Assembly: GCF_003946045.1 (NCBI RefSeq)
Contig: NZ_RHNW01000001.1
Span: 248,001 to 312,000, forward strand
Direction: 5' to 3'
Origin: Levilactobacillus mulengensis
GTDB lineage: Bacteria; Bacillota; Bacilli; Lactobacillales; Lactobacillaceae
DNA length: 64,000 nt
A program made the translations under genes and the position numbers. The notes beneath the pieces are model-generated. The model was not told the origin of the DNA. It made no database searches and saw only the letters and a program-made list of their open reading frames with translations. Positions 16,541-26,315 of this stretch are shown one piece after another (positions within the stretch are counted from its first letter, which is position 1; every line of letters starts with the position of its first letter).

Positions 16541-17830
16541 CTATTTATTGTCCGCCTCATACTGCTTCAAATCGCTTGGCGCCAAGTTCTGCCATTGCTT
16601 ACTGTAGAACTTGTCGTTAATCGCGTAGTGCGGTTGCGGTTGTTGCTTACTGAGAAACGGATTGACTCGTTGATCGACGGCCAACCAACCGCGCCAGCCC
16701 AGGTGAATCGTATCCGTCATGAAGTACGGCACGTTCCCCTTGTTGCTGAGGTCAACAATGTTGTTGAATCCTTGTGATTGTAATTGGTAGTGAATCTTTT
16801 GGTCAAACTGCTTGAGCATCGTGGCCGATAAGCCCGTGTACTTCTGCCACCGCGCGTTGATTGGTGGAATGATGAAGAGCACGTTGGTGTTCAACCGTGA
16901 GAATTGATCCAGACACAGCTGGAAGTCAGCGAATTCTGGCGACTTGGTGTACGACAGGTTCTTCTGGAAGTTCTTCAGATTGCCCGTCTTCAATTCCTTC
17001 TTCAGCCCTTGCTTATAGAACTTATCGCTGATGTGGAATCGGTTATCACCGGTCGCTGCTTTCCCTAACTGACCACCCAGGCGATCCAGTGCCGAGTAGG
17101 AATAATGAGTGGGTAACTTCTTGGCTTGCTGGTTCACCCGATTGAGGTTTTGCGATGGCAGATCAATGCCGGAGAAGAACTGGTCTTCTTGTGTCAGCAT
17201 ATTCTTGCGCGTTTGCAGGTAGAACCGCTGGAAATCAGTCAGTCGTTCACCCTTGGCCACGCGTTGTAGCGCAGCGTAGATGAAGTGGTCCGAGTTAGCA
17301 GCGGGCATTTGGAGCAACCGTTGGGCCGCGTACTGGTCAATTGCATCGTGCCGGAAATGGGTCAACCATTCCGCCGTTTGTAATTGTGAGTAGTAGAACC
17401 CAAACGCGTCTTTCCGCGTCCCGTTTTTCACGAACCATTGTGGTGAGATCACGAAGACGGCTTTCTTGTTCCGCAATTCGCCCTGAATATTTTGCATCAC
17501 AAAGTATTGGGTCAGAGATTGTGAGCCCCGCGCCCCTAGCAGAAATGGTCGATAAGACCGCTTGTACTTCTGCGCCAAAACGGACGGATGCATGGGGTCA
17601 AACCGTGACCACTCGGAGGAGCCAAAGAATGGCACGTAGCCATCCTTTAACGCCTGTTCCTTTATGCGCTTCCCTCGTAAAACGTTGGGTGACAAGGAAA
17701 CTGCCGCCTGCCGTTCACGAGCCGCGCTAACGTGACTGAAGCCCCAGGTAACGGGCATCGCCAACACCGCAAAAACCAGAATCGCCGCGAGAATTAACGG
17801 ACCAAAGATCCGTAGTAATCGCTTTGCCAT
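16541..17830 (-). CDS. dltD: D-alanine transfer protein DltD
   Basis: This membrane-anchored extracellular SGNH-type enzyme completes D-alanyl transfer to teichoic acid. The 429-residue protein has one N-terminal membrane segment (about 7-28). The catalytic Ser lies in FFGSSEWSRFDPMHPS and the catalytic Asp-His pair in DTIHLGWRGW near residue 375. It is the last gene of dltXABCD and starts 3 nt after the dltC stop, so it is tightly coupled. D-alanylation lowers wall negative charge and affects cationic-peptide resistance and host or insect growth promotion by lactobacilli. Confidence 0.95.
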   Translation of the reverse strand: MAKRLLRIFGPLILAAILVFAVLAMPVTWGFSHVSAARERQAAVSLSPNVLRGKRIKEQALKDGYVPFFGSSEWSRFDPMHPSVLAQKYKRSYRPFLLGARGSQSLTQYFVMQNIQGELRNKKAVFVISPQWFVKNGTRKDAFGFYYSQLQTAEWLTHFRHDAIDQYAAQRLLQMPAANSDHFIYAALQRVAKGERLTDFQRFYLQTRKNMLTQEDQFFSGIDLPSQNLNRVNQQAKKLPTHYSYSALDRLGGQLGKAATGDNRFHISDKFYKQGLKKELKTGNLKNFQKNLSYTKSPEFADFQLCLDQFSRLNTNVLFIIPPINARWQKYTGLSATMLKQFDQKIHYQLQSQGFNNIVDLSNKGNVPYFMTDTIHLGWRGWLAVDQRVNPFLSKQQPQPHYAINDKFYSKQWQNLAPSDLKQYEADNK

Positions 17831-17833
17831 TGG

Positions 17834-18067
17834 CTAAGCCAGACTTTCGACTTTCGCAATGATTTTGTTGGGCGTGTCCCACTCTGACCGCTCAAATTCA
17901 GAAACGGGCACGTTGATGCCTAAGTCCCCTTGTAATTGCAATAACAGTTGGACAGACCCCATGGAGTCCATCAGACCACTGTCGAACAAGTTGTCGTCCA
18001 TCGCGCCACTAACATCGTTACCAGTTAAGTCGTTTAAAATCCCTAAAACAGTTTCTTTGATATCCAT
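17834..18067 (-). CDS. dltC: D-alanyl carrier protein
   Basis: This small acyl-carrier-like protein accepts D-alanine from DltA on a 4'-phosphopantetheine arm and delivers it to DltB at the membrane. At 77 residues it has the standard length. The attachment serine is Ser35 in [13 protein letters not shown], where DSM replaces the DSL of most carrier proteins, as usual for DltC. It lies between dltB and dltD in the operon. Secure. Confidence 0.96.
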   Translation of the reverse strand: MDIKETVLGILNDLTGNDVSGAMDDNLFDSGLMDSMGSVQLLLQLQGDLGINVPVSEFERSEWDTPNKIIAKVESLA

Positions 18068-18102
18068 AATAATTTCCCCCTAAATAATAGTTATAACCCT
18101 AC

Positions 18103-19311
18103 TTAATGAAACCATAATTTATCCAGCATCCCTGAGAAAATCAGGAAGCTGAAGCAGACCATATTTGCCGTTAAGAAGATGGCAAATACTTGGGTGAAGC
18201 CGTTGTGTGGCACACTGGCTCGGTGCTTCTTCTTGTACCGCAGCCAAGTGTCGTTGATGACCAACGCACACCCATGAAACAGCCCGTACGTGATGTAGTA
18301 CCAGGTGACTCCGTGCCAGAACCCCATGACTAACATATTGATAATGTACGTCACGTTAGCCGTGGTAGTCGGCTTCTTGAAGACCTTATGCTTCATGAAC
18401 CAGAAAACCAGGCGCATGTAGATAAAGTCTCGGAACCAGAAGGACAACGTAATGTGCCACCGGTTCCAGAAATCCTTGATGTTCGGTGAGCGCCACGGTT
18501 GATTGAAGTTCATTGGCGTCGCAATGCCCATGATATAGGACGTCCCGACGGCAAACAACGAGTACCCCGCGAAGTCAAAGAACAAGTCAGCACTGTAAGC
18601 ATACATGTACCCCAGCACCGGCCAAGACAAGTCCATGAAGCCGCCCCGAGAATGCATTGCCATCACTTGCAGCTTAGGCATCAGCATCGTCCCGAAGTAG
18701 TACGCCAAGATGAACTTGTACAAGAAACCAACGAAGATGTAACGAATCCCCTTTTGAATCATCCCGAGATATTTCTCTCGGTCGGGCACTGACCGGTAAT
18801 CGGCTTCAAACCGCCGGTAACGGTCAATGGGCCCGGATGAAATCGTAGGGAAGAACAGCATGAACTGCAGGAACGTCATGACCTGATAGTCTTTTAACGT
18901 GCCATCCCGCGTTTCCATCATGGTTTGCACCGCCCGGAACGTCAGGTAACTGACCCCCAGGAACCCAATCAGGGAAGCCTGACCGTTTTCCACGGCGGGT
19001 GTGACCTTCACGATGGTCAACGGAATAATGGCGAGAATCACCATCAGGTAAAATATTGGCCCCGAATTTTGGTGCTTACGATAAACGGCATACCCCCAGG
19101 TCAACGCCACTTCGTACAAAATGTAGATGATCAAGGCCACCCCTTGGGTCCATTTGGGACCACCAAAGGTTAAGACCAGAAAGAAGATTGAGATCAACGT
19201 TTCGTACAGGCGTGACCGTTTGCCGTACAGAAGACCAATCATCAGTGGCAGTAACGCCACACCCAACAAGGCAAAGTACGTTGGGTTGCCGTAAGGCTCA
19301 AATGACAACAT
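18103..19311 (-). CDS. dltB: D-alanyl transferase DltB (MBOAT family)
   Basis: This polytopic membrane protein of the membrane-bound O-acyltransferase fold passes D-alanine from DltC across the membrane. It is 402 residues with about 11 hydrophobic segments. The invariant MBOAT histidine lies in GFWHGVTWYYITYG near residue 335, and RWHITLSFWFRDF marks the conserved intracellular helix. Its ATG overlaps the dltA stop as TAATG, so translation is coupled. Secure call. Confidence 0.96.
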   Translation of the reverse strand: MLSFEPYGNPTYFALLGVALLPLMIGLLYGKRSRLYETLISIFFLVLTFGGPKWTQGVALIIYILYEVALTWGYAVYRKHQNSGPIFYLMVILAIIPLTIVKVTPAVENGQASLIGFLGVSYLTFRAVQTMMETRDGTLKDYQVMTFLQFMLFFPTISSGPIDRYRRFEADYRSVPDREKYLGMIQKGIRYIFVGFLYKFILAYYFGTMLMPKLQVMAMHSRGGFMDLSWPVLGYMYAYSADLFFDFAGYSLFAVGTSYIMGIATPMNFNQPWRSPNIKDFWNRWHITLSFWFRDFIYMRLVFWFMKHKVFKKPTTTANVTYIINMLVMGFWHGVTWYYITYGLFHGCALVINDTWLRYKKKHRASVPHNGFTQVFAIFLTANMVCFSFLIFSGMLDKLWFH

Positions 19312-20837
19312 TACTGATTGACCTCGGCGATAATCGATTTAATATCAACCTTGCCGTTGGGGGTCATCGGTAGGCTTTCCTTGTAGACGAAGCGCTGTGG
19401 AATCATGTATTCCATCATGTCGCCGCCCTGTAAATTCTGTTTGATAGCCTTGGTCAGGGCTAATTCACTTGCAATTTCTGGTTCGCTTGGGACGACCCAG
19501 GCAATCAACTGGCTAACCTTGTGGTTGCGGTCGTACCGTGGTACGGCAACGCCCACTTGGATATGGTCCTCTTGAGACAGGTAGTGGTTAACCTCTTCCA
19601 GTTCGATACGGTAGCCGTGAAGCTTGATTTGAAAATCAGTCCGGCCACGGTACATAATCAAGCCGTTGTCCAATTGAACCCCTAAGTCACCAGAGCGGTA
19701 AACCGTTTTCCCGTCCACTGTAACAAAGGCCTTTTCAGTCTTCTCTGGATTGTGCAGGTACCCTTTGGACATGGACGGCCCGCTGATCATCAGCTCGCCT
19801 TCAGTTCCCGCTGGAACCGTCTGGAGCTGGTCATCAACCACGGTGATCTGCGTATCATCCTTGGCGTAGCCGATTGGCAACCGTGGGTAGTCCGCTAAGA
19901 TCTGTTCCGTAATTTCCACTTGGGTCACCGCCACCGTGGTTTCCGTTGGTCCGTAAGTGTTGAAGATCCGGGCCTTAGGGAAGCGCTGGTGCAGGTTCGC
20001 TGCCGTGGCATGCGTCAATTCCTCGCCGCAGAACAGGAACCGGGTGAGCTGTGGATAATGAGTGGCATCAAATGTGGGCTCCATTAAGCAAATGTCCACA
20101 AAGGATGGGGTTGAGACCCAGACGTTCAGGTTCATCGTCGGTAAGGTTTCAAACAAGGCGCGGAAGTTATCCGTGACGGTCTTGGGTAACGCCACCAACG
20201 TGCCCCCCGCTGCCAAGGTCGGTCCCCAATCCATGACGGACAGGTCGAACGAGTATGGCGCTTGTGATAACGTGCGGGCATTGGCTGGCAACGTGAAGTC
20301 ATCGCTCAGCATCCAGTTCACATAGCTTAAAAGATTGGTGTGTGAAATCTGAACCCCTTTAGGCTTGCCAGTCGTCCCCGACGTGAAGATGATGTAGTAG
20401 GTGTCATCCCCGCTAACGCCATGGTCCACGTGATAGTCGACGGACTGGGTAAAAATCGTGGCTAAGTCATCGGCGGTAATCACCGGTGTGTCACCCAAGG
20501 TGGTTGGCAAGTCGCTGACAGCAATCGCCGCCGCTGGTTGCGCAATCTCATTGATTGTGGTAATTCGTTCCAGTGGTGAGTGTGTGTCGATTGGGACATA
20601 CGCGTGACCACTCTTCACGATTCCCAAGAACGTGGCCATCATGTCAAAGGTTTGGCCCCCGTACACCATGATTGGTGCGTGTGCCGGTAGGTCCATCCCA
20701 TCCAGGTGAGCCGCCAGGGCGTCTGAACGTTGTTTTAATTCCCCATAAGTGTTTGTGTGACCAAGGTCATCGTAAGCTAACCGTTCCGGGTCTTGAAGCG
20801 CCCACTGATCCATGGCCGTAATCATGTTTCTAATCAT
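19311..20837 (-). CDS. dltA: D-alanine--poly(phosphoribitol)/D-alanyl carrier protein ligase
   Basis: This adenylating enzyme activates D-alanine with ATP and loads it on DltC in the cytoplasm. It is 508 residues. The AMP-binding P-loop YIIFTSGTTGKPKGVQISH, FNTYGPTETTVAVT, YRSGDLG and the hinge/A10 lysine motif TPNGKVD are all present. I start at ATG 20837 (MIRNMI) behind GGGGGG; the frame extends five codons upstream to a TTG within that box. It follows dltX directly. Secure call. Confidence 0.97.
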   Translation of the reverse strand: MIRNMITAMDQWALQDPERLAYDDLGHTNTYGELKQRSDALAAHLDGMDLPAHAPIMVYGGQTFDMMATFLGIVKSGHAYVPIDTHSPLERITTINEIAQPAAAIAVSDLPTTLGDTPVITADDLATIFTQSVDYHVDHGVSGDDTYYIIFTSGTTGKPKGVQISHTNLLSYVNWMLSDDFTLPANARTLSQAPYSFDLSVMDWGPTLAAGGTLVALPKTVTDNFRALFETLPTMNLNVWVSTPSFVDICLMEPTFDATHYPQLTRFLFCGEELTHATAANLHQRFPKARIFNTYGPTETTVAVTQVEITEQILADYPRLPIGYAKDDTQITVVDDQLQTVPAGTEGELMISGPSMSKGYLHNPEKTEKAFVTVDGKTVYRSGDLGVQLDNGLIMYRGRTDFQIKLHGYRIELEEVNHYLSQEDHIQVGVAVPRYDRNHKVSQLIAWVVPSEPEIASELALTKAIKQNLQGGDMMEYMIPQRFVYKESLPMTPNGKVDIKSIIAEVNQ

Positions 20838-20890
20838 ACTCGATCCCCCCAAAGATTAATCATACTCCCACGAGCTGGTTGTTCTCGTAA

Positions 20891-21040
20891 CTAGAACTCG
20901 TTGTAAATGAACGTTGAATTATTCAAACCACTATACCCGTACAAATAAACCAACGCCATCAAAATCACAAAGTAGAATAAGGTCCAGCCGATAAAAGCGA
21001 CCACCGGCTGATGCCATAAAGCCAGCCACTTTGCTCTCAT
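20891..21040 (-). CDS. dltX: DltX, small membrane protein of the dlt operon
   Basis: The 49-residue protein has one transmembrane helix (VVAFIGWTLFYFVILMALVYL) and a conserved C-terminal tail ending SGLNNSTFIYNEF, the typical DltX signature. In other Firmicutes DltX is needed for D-alanylation and its C-terminus is thought to carry the D-alanyl group outside the membrane. The open frame runs 20 codons further upstream, but the ATG at 21040 has the GGGGGTG ribosome binding site and matches the family length. It opens the dlt operon. Confidence 0.92.
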   Translation of the reverse strand: MRAKWLALWHQPVVAFIGWTLFYFVILMALVYLYGYSGLNNSTFIYNEF

Positions 21041-21099
21041 GAAATTCACCCCCAAAGTTTGTCGACCGATTCGCCCCCAAAGTCGACGTCCGTACACCA

Positions 21100-21173
21100 C
21101 TTAACCAGATCGGTAACTCCCCGACGAATCGACGCTGGTTAAGCCTGGAGCTTATGTGGTCCCTACCACGCTC
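21100..21173 (-). promoter_or_regulatory. Structured 5' leader of the dlt operon
   Basis: Between the promoter and dltX two hairpins can form: a 9-bp perfect arm pair CTTAACCAG (21100-21108) with CTGGTTAAG (21135-21143), containing an inner pairing, and GAGC with GCTC plus TGGT with ACCA (21148-21173). No T run follows, so it is not a terminator. It could affect mRNA stability or bind a regulator. Confidence 0.4.
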
Positions 21174-21184
21174 CTTATGTTCTG

Positions 21185-21213
21185 AGAATATCATTGCCCC
21201 ACCCGGATTGCAA
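21185..21213 (-). promoter_or_regulatory. Promoter of the dltXABCD operon
   Basis: On the minus strand TTGCAA, an exact 17-bp spacer and TATTCT give a good sigma-A promoter, about 145 nt before the dltX ATG. Confidence 0.65.
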
Positions 21214-21277
21214 ACAACCTCACTCAACCTTAAACCTTTCTTTTCATTTCAGGGGGGTCACGGTTATTTTGCCCATC

Positions 21278-21309
21278 AAAAAAGGCCACTGACAATCGTC
21301 AGCAGCCTT
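21278..21309 (-). terminator. Terminator of dnaJ
   Basis: On the minus strand AAGGC pairs with GCCTT and inner CTGAC with GTCAG, followed by six T. It separates the heat-shock operon from dlt. Confidence 0.85.
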
Positions 21310-21344
21310 GATATATCAACTATTCACGCATTCTTAACTTTAGC

Positions 21345-22493
21345 TTAGTTTTCGTTGAACTTGTCGCGCATTTTGTTAAATAAGTTTCCTTTGCCAGTAC
21401 CTGTAACACTTTCGCCACTGGCTTTAGCAAAGTCACGTAAGGCATCGCGTTGCCCCTTGTTCAGGTTCTTAGGCGTGACAACATTCACGGTCACGTGTTC
21501 GTCACCGTTCCCATTGCCCCGCAGTCTTGGCGCACCCTTGCCCTTTAAACGGAAGGTCGTGCCACCTTGGGTACCAGCTGGTACCTTCAGCTTAACGTCA
21601 CCGTGGACCGTCTTGACCGTGACGTCATCCCCCAGGGTTGCCTGGACAAACGAGACGTCTTGGTTAAAGTAGATTTCCGTGCCATCGCGCCGGAAGTCCT
21701 TGCTAGGTTCCACTTGGAAGATGATGAACAGGTCACCATAGCCACCACCGTTTTGACCGGCTTCGCCTTGGCCCTGCAACCGCATTTGTTGCCCGTCATC
21801 GACCCCAGCTGGGATGGTGACTTCAACTTCGTGTTGGTCTTCCGTGTGACCGGTACCCCCACAGGTTGGGCACTTTTCTTTGATTTCTTGGCCCGTACCG
21901 TGGCAGACAGGACAAGGTTGTTGACTCCGCATCCGGCCTAATGGCGTGTTGGTCTCAGTCGTGACATAACCGGAACCCCCACACTGGTGACAAGTGACGG
22001 GTGAAGTCCCTGGCTTAGCGCCGTTCCCGCCACAGGTGTGGCATTGGGCTTCACGGGTATACTTGATCTTGGTCTTCTTCCCAAAAATGGCTTCTTCAAA
22101 CTTCAAGTCCATTTGGTATTGCAGGTCCCGACCCGGCCGTGGGGCGTTCGGATTACGCTGACCGCCACCGCCACCAAAGAATTGGTTAAAGATGTCGTCG
22201 AAACCACCGCCGCCACCAAAGCCGCCGAAGCCACCCTGTTGACCGCCGCCAAAGCCACCGAAACCGCCCTGTGCGCCATCAGCGGAACCATATTGATCAT
22301 AGTTTGACCGCTTCTGTTCGTCACCCAAAACGTCATAGGCATCCTGCACGGCCTTGAATTTCTCCGCCGCGTCGGGGGCCTTGTTCAAGTCCGGGTGATA
22401 CTTCTTTGACAATTTGCGATAGGCCTTTTTAATTTCTGCTTGGCTGGCATCCTTTGCGACGCCCAGTACGCCATATAAGTCCGTTTCCGCCAT
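21345..22493 (-). CDS. dnaJ: Hsp40 co-chaperone DnaJ
   Basis: DnaJ delivers unfolded substrates to DnaK and stimulates its ATPase. The 382-residue type I protein has the J domain with His33-Pro34-Asp35, a long Gly/Phe-rich linker (about 75-125), four zinc-binding repeats [24 protein letters not shown] and CPTCGGTG, and the C-terminal substrate-binding domains. I start at ATG 22493 ([11 protein letters not shown]) after GGGAGG; the frame extends six codons upstream. It follows dnaK after a terminator-like hairpin and has a possible promoter of its own. Confidence 0.97.
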   Translation of the reverse strand: MAETDLYGVLGVAKDASQAEIKKAYRKLSKKYHPDLNKAPDAAEKFKAVQDAYDVLGDEQKRSNYDQYGSADGAQGGFGGFGGGQQGGFGGFGGGGGFDDIFNQFFGGGGGQRNPNAPRPGRDLQYQMDLKFEEAIFGKKTKIKYTREAQCHTCGGNGAKPGTSPVTCHQCGGSGYVTTETNTPLGRMRSQQPCPVCHGTGQEIKEKCPTCGGTGHTEDQHEVEVTIPAGVDDGQQMRLQGQGEAGQNGGGYGDLFIIFQVEPSKDFRRDGTEIYFNQDVSFVQATLGDDVTVKTVHGDVKLKVPAGTQGGTTFRLKGKGAPRLRGNGNGDEHVTVNVVTPKNLNKGQRDALRDFAKASGESVTGTGKGNLFNKMRDKFNEN

Positions 22494-22590
22494 CTTTTTC
22501 CTCCCAATCAATTCCGATATTTCCGTTACTAGCGTTGTTCGCTAGCTAGACTCGGTACAACCGATTCAGCTGTTAAAACATCCTCTAGTA

Positions 22591-22619
22591 AGAATAGCAT
22601 ACTCGAAACAAAAAGCCAA
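22591..22619 (-). promoter_or_regulatory. Candidate internal promoter of dnaJ
   Basis: On the minus strand TTGGCT, a 17-bp spacer and TATTCT lie about 100 nt before dnaJ. The -35 box overlaps the right arm of the dnaK terminator hairpin. Confidence 0.45.
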
Positions 22620-22639
22620 AGCCCCACGGACTCTGACTT
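22613..22639 (-). terminator. Terminator or attenuator between dnaK and dnaJ
   Basis: On the minus strand AAGTCAGAGTCC (22628-22639) pairs with GGGCTTTGGCTT (22613-22624) as a 12-bp RNA stem with three G-U pairs, followed by T5. It should reduce dnaJ expression relative to dnaK. Confidence 0.65.
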
Positions 22640-22664
22640 TCTGCTTACACACTGACAGTAATGA

Positions 22665-24536
22665 TTACTTCTTATCGTCGTCGTTAACTTCGTGGAAGTC
22701 ACCGTCAACGGTATTGTCATCCTTACCATCGCTCTTAGCATCACCACTAGCTTGGCCAGCAGCGGCGCCGTCAGCACCTTGTGCTTGTTGTGCCTGTTGA
22801 GCTTGTTGGTATAACTTGACGGAGAGGTCCTGGATGATCTTGTTCAGGTCGTCCTTCTTGCTCTTCATGTCGTCCAAATTGTTCGCTTCTTGGGCCTTCT
22901 TCAGAGCATCACGGGCATCTTCAGCCTTCTTGATTTCGTCGTCAGAGACCTTACCCTTAACGTCTTTCAACGTCTTGTCGGTCTGGAAGAGTAATTGGTC
23001 GACTTCGTTCTTGGTGTCGACTTCTTCCTTACGTTGCTTGTCGGCAGCTTCGTTTTCCTTAGCTTCCTTCATCATCTTTTCAACTTCGTCGTCAGACAGA
23101 CCGTCGGAGCTCTTGATGGTAATCTTTTGTTCCTTGTTCGTTCCCATATCCTTGGCAGAAACGTTAACGATCCCGTTCTTGTCGATATCGAACGTCACTT
23201 GGATTTGAGGAACACCACGAGGGGCAGCTGGAATGTCAGCGAGCTGAAAGTTACCCAACGTCTTGTTGTCAGCAGCCATTGGCCGTTCACCTTGTAAGAC
23301 GTGGATATCAACGGCTGGTTGGTTGTCAGCAGCGGTTGAGAAGACTTGTGACTTGCTGGTAGGAATGGTCGTGTTCCGGTCGATCAACTTGGTGAAGACC
23401 CCACCCATGGTTTCGATACCCAAGGATAATGGCGTCACATCAAGTAAAACAACGTCCTTCACATCACCGGTGATGACCCCACCTTGAACGGCGGCACCTA
23501 AAGCAACGGCTTCATCAGGGTTGATGGAGTGGTTAGGTTCCTTGCCCGTCCACTTTTGTACGGCTTCTTGCACGGCTGGAATCCGCGTAGAACCACCGTT
23601 TAAGATCACAACATCGACGTCGCTAGCTTGTAAGTCAGCATCCTTCAACGCATTTTCAACTGGGACCCGGGTCTTTTCAACCAGGTCAGCGGTCAATTCG
23701 TTGAACTTAGCCCGGCTCAAGCTCTTTTCCAAGTGCAATGGGCCGTTGTCGCCAGCGGAGATAAATGGCAAGCTGATTGAGGCTTCAGTCACGCCAGAAA
23801 GGTCCTTCTTGGCCTTTTCAGCAGCGTCCTTTAACCGTTGAACAGCCATCTTATCCTTGGATAAGTCGACACCGTTTTCGTCCTTGAAGCCGGCAATCAA
23901 CCAGTCCATGATCTTTTGGTCAAAGTCGTCCCCACCTAAATGGGTATCCCCGTTCGTAGAGAGCACATCGAAGACACCGTCACCTAAGTCCAGGATGGAG
24001 ACATCAAAGGTCCCACCACCAAGGTCGTAGACCATAACTTTTTCATCTTTGTCTTGCTTGTCCAAACCGTAAGCCAAAGCAGCGGCCGTTGGTTCGTTGA
24101 TGATCCGTTCAACGTTCAAGCCAGCAATCTTACCGGCATCCTTCGTCGCTTGCCGTTGGGCATCGTTGAAGTAAGCTGGGACCGTGATAACGGCCTTGTC
24201 AACCGTGTCGCCAATGTAATCTTCGGCGAATGATTTCAGGTGTTGTAAAATCATTGCAGAAACTTGTTCTGGCGTGTAATCCTTGCCATCAACCGTTTCC
24301 TTGAAGCCGGCTTCACCCATGTGACTCTTAATAGATGAAATGGTGTTCGGGTTGGTGATTGCTTGGCGCTTGGCCACTTCACCAACTTGCGTTTCGCCGT
24401 CTTTAAAAGCGACAACGGATGGCGTCGTCCGGGCGCCTTCCTTGTTCGCGATAATCTTAGGCGTGCTACCTTCAAGAACGGCGACAGCAGAGTTCGTCGT
24501 CCCTAAGTCAATTCCGATAATCTTGTTACTTGCCAT
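22665..24536 (-). CDS. dnaK: Hsp70 chaperone DnaK
   Basis: This is the ATP-dependent chaperone of the heat-shock response. It is 623 residues. The actin-like ATPase domain starts [18 protein letters not shown], with [20 protein letters not shown] and [17 protein letters not shown]. The linker [17 protein letters not shown] follows, then the substrate-binding domain and a C-terminal lid rich in Gln, Ala and Asp ([16 protein letters not shown]) ending [12 protein letters not shown] start at ATG 24536, one codon after an upstream TTG. Third gene of the hrcA-grpE-dnaK-dnaJ operon. Confidence 0.98.
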   Translation of the reverse strand: MASNKIIGIDLGTTNSAVAVLEGSTPKIIANKEGARTTPSVVAFKDGETQVGEVAKRQAITNPNTISSIKSHMGEAGFKETVDGKDYTPEQVSAMILQHLKSFAEDYIGDTVDKAVITVPAYFNDAQRQATKDAGKIAGLNVERIINEPTAAALAYGLDKQDKDEKVMVYDLGGGTFDVSILDLGDGVFDVLSTNGDTHLGGDDFDQKIMDWLIAGFKDENGVDLSKDKMAVQRLKDAAEKAKKDLSGVTEASISLPFISAGDNGPLHLEKSLSRAKFNELTADLVEKTRVPVENALKDADLQASDVDVVILNGGSTRIPAVQEAVQKWTGKEPNHSINPDEAVALGAAVQGGVITGDVKDVVLLDVTPLSLGIETMGGVFTKLIDRNTTIPTSKSQVFSTAADNQPAVDIHVLQGERPMAADNKTLGNFQLADIPAAPRGVPQIQVTFDIDKNGIVNVSAKDMGTNKEQKITIKSSDGLSDDEVEKMMKEAKENEAADKQRKEEVDTKNEVDQLLFQTDKTLKDVKGKVSDDEIKKAEDARDALKKAQEANNLDDMKSKKDDLNKIIQDLSVKLYQQAQQAQQAQGADGAAAGQASGDAKSDGKDDNTVDGDFHEVNDDDKK

Positions 24537-24572
24537 CAAAAATTCCCTCTTTTTTAGTTTTTATTTATAAAT

Positions 24573-25157
24573 TTATTGTGCCACGACAACCATTGCTGGC
24601 CGGAGAACCCGGTCCTTCAATTGGTAGCCCTTTTGCAGCACGTTAACCACCGTTTCAGCCGTTTGCCCGTCACTAACGGGGACGGATTGTACAGCCTGAT
24701 GCAACGTTGGGTCAAATGGTTTGCCCAGTGCTTCGATCTCGGTCACGTGGTTGCGCTTCAAAGCGTCTTCCATGTGGTCGTAGGTCATCTGAACACCCTT
24801 CTTGATCTGCTTGCTGGCATCATCGGTCGCTTCAACCGCTAAAGCTCGCTCCAAATTATCAATCACGGGGAGCACATCCTTCGCGAGTTGCTGACCATCA
24901 TACTTGATGAGCGACGCTTGTTCCTTTTGGTAACGCGCCTGCATGTTCTGCACTTCCGCCTCGGCCCGAAGATACTTGTCTTCGAAGTCATCCGCCTTCT
25001 TTTGCACGGCGGCTAATTGTTCAGCCGTAACGGTCGGCTTAGCGGCGGCTTTTGGTTCCGCCGCTGTGCCTTGCTCAGTCTTGTCTGGGTCTTGCTTAGT
25101 AGTGGCGGCCTTTGCCGCAGTTTCATCATCAGTGGATGGTTGTTGCTTGTCAGCCAC
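24573..25157 (-). CDS. grpE: Nucleotide exchange factor GrpE
   Basis: GrpE releases ADP from DnaK and senses temperature through its long coiled coil. The 194-residue protein has a low-complexity Ala/Thr/Lys-rich N-terminal extension (about 1-45), a long helix (AAVQKKADDFEDKYLRAEAE) and the C-terminal beta domain with HQAVQSVPV and GYQLKDRVLRPAMVVV. The start is GTG behind GGGAGG. It lies 20 nt downstream of hrcA. Confidence 0.97.
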   Translation of the reverse strand: MADKQQPSTDDETAAKAATTKQDPDKTEQGTAAEPKAAAKPTVTAEQLAAVQKKADDFEDKYLRAEAEVQNMQARYQKEQASLIKYDGQQLAKDVLPVIDNLERALAVEATDDASKQIKKGVQMTYDHMEDALKRNHVTEIEALGKPFDPTLHQAVQSVPVSDGQTAETVVNVLQKGYQLKDRVLRPAMVVVAQ

Positions 25158-25177
25158 GATAAAAAACCTCCCTTTCT

Positions 25178-26215
25178 TTACTCGTCATAAAACCGATAAT
25201 AATCTAATAGTTTTTTCGCGAGCTCTTCACGAAACGCACCGACAATTCCCAACATCCGTGAATATGGCATCCGGGTCGGTCCCAGAATGGCAATCATACC
25301 CTTGCCGTGCTGGTTAACGTCATAGGTGGCAGTGATCAAACTGAAGTTACGGAGCGCATCGTTGGTCATTTCATTTCCGATTTGCACGGAAATCTTATCA
25401 CTCGGTTGCCCCAAAACGTTGGCAATATCATCGGTCTTATCGATCAATGAATACAACGACTTCAGCGAATCCACGTCACTGTCCTGCGAGAAGTTCAACA
25501 GATTGAGCCGACCGCCTACGTAGAACCGCTCTTGTGCGGCCCGGGTGAGCACGTCGCCAAAAATATCTAGGAAGCCCTCGGGACTTTGTAAATAATTGGC
25601 GATCTTCATCGGAATATCTGCTTGCAACTTCTGTAAGACTTCTGGCAACGTCAAACCAACCAGCTGATCGTTAATCAACCGGACGACCGCCTCAAGCTGA
25701 TCCCCAGTCACCGTCTCGTTCACGTCGAAGGTCTGGTTCTCCACATCACCACTATCGGTGACCAGGATGGCCATCACTTGCCGCTTGCCGAGTGGCACTA
25801 ACCGGAACCCACTGAGACGACTGTTTTTCAATTCTGGCTTCAACGTAAAGGCCGTGTAGCTAGTCAGGTTGGACAAAATCGTTGCCGATTGCGAAATAAT
25901 TTCGTCAATCTTATGGAAATCGCCGCCTAATGAAGACTGAATCACGTCAATATCGTTGGGCCGTAACGGATCTGGTTTAACCAGGTGGTCGACGTAGTAC
26001 CGGTAACCTTCGCCAGAAGGAATTCGACCGGAAGACGAGTGGGTTTTCTCAATGAGTCCCTGCTCCTCCAGCGCCGCCAGCTCATTACGAATTGTCGCTG
26101 AGCTTACGTGGATGGGTAACTGCTTGGCTAATGTCTTGGACCCCACTGGCACACCAGTGTTAGTAAAGTCGCGGACAACGGCTCGCAGAATCATCATTTG
26201 TCTTTCTGAAAGCAT
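25178..26215 (-). CDS. hrcA: Heat-inducible transcription repressor HrcA
   Basis: HrcA represses class I heat-shock genes by binding CIRCE and is stabilised by GroEL. It is 345 residues. The N-terminal winged helix-turn-helix (SERQMMILRAVVRDF, VSSATIRNELAALEEQGL) is followed by the GAF-like dimerisation and inserted domains. I start at ATG 26215 after AGGGGTGATTG; the frame is open nine codons further, but those codons fall in the operator region. It is the first gene of the heat-shock operon and probably autoregulated through the two CIRCE elements upstream. Confidence 0.97.
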   Translation of the reverse strand: MLSERQMMILRAVVRDFTNTGVPVGSKTLAKQLPIHVSSATIRNELAALEEQGLIEKTHSSSGRIPSGEGYRYYVDHLVKPDPLRPNDIDVIQSSLGGDFHKIDEIISQSATILSNLTSYTAFTLKPELKNSRLSGFRLVPLGKRQVMAILVTDSGDVENQTFDVNETVTGDQLEAVVRLINDQLVGLTLPEVLQKLQADIPMKIANYLQSPEGFLDIFGDVLTRAAQERFYVGGRLNLLNFSQDSDVDSLKSLYSLIDKTDDIANVLGQPSDKISVQIGNEMTNDALRNFSLITATYDVNQHGKGMIAILGPTRMPYSRMLGIVGAFREELAKKLLDYYRFYDE

Positions 26216-26231
26216 CACAATCACCCCTTTT

Positions 26232-26258
26232 TTAGCACTCAAACGTCACAAGTGCTAA
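26232..26258 (-). promoter_or_regulatory. CIRCE operator 1 (HrcA binding site)
   Basis: TTAGCACTC, 9 bp, then AAGTGCTAA: eight of nine arm positions pair as in the CIRCE consensus. It lies between the -10 box and hrcA. Confidence 0.92.
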
Positions 26259-26269
26259 GACACATATAT

Positions 26270-26298
26270 AATGTAGCAAAACCCGGTTTTGAAGTCAA
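26270..26298 (-). promoter_or_regulatory. Promoter of hrcA-grpE-dnaK-dnaJ
   Basis: On the minus strand TTGACT, a 17-bp spacer and TACATT. The promoter is bracketed by the two CIRCE sites. Confidence 0.75.
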
Positions 26299-26315
26299 GA
26301 AATCTGGTAGAATTT

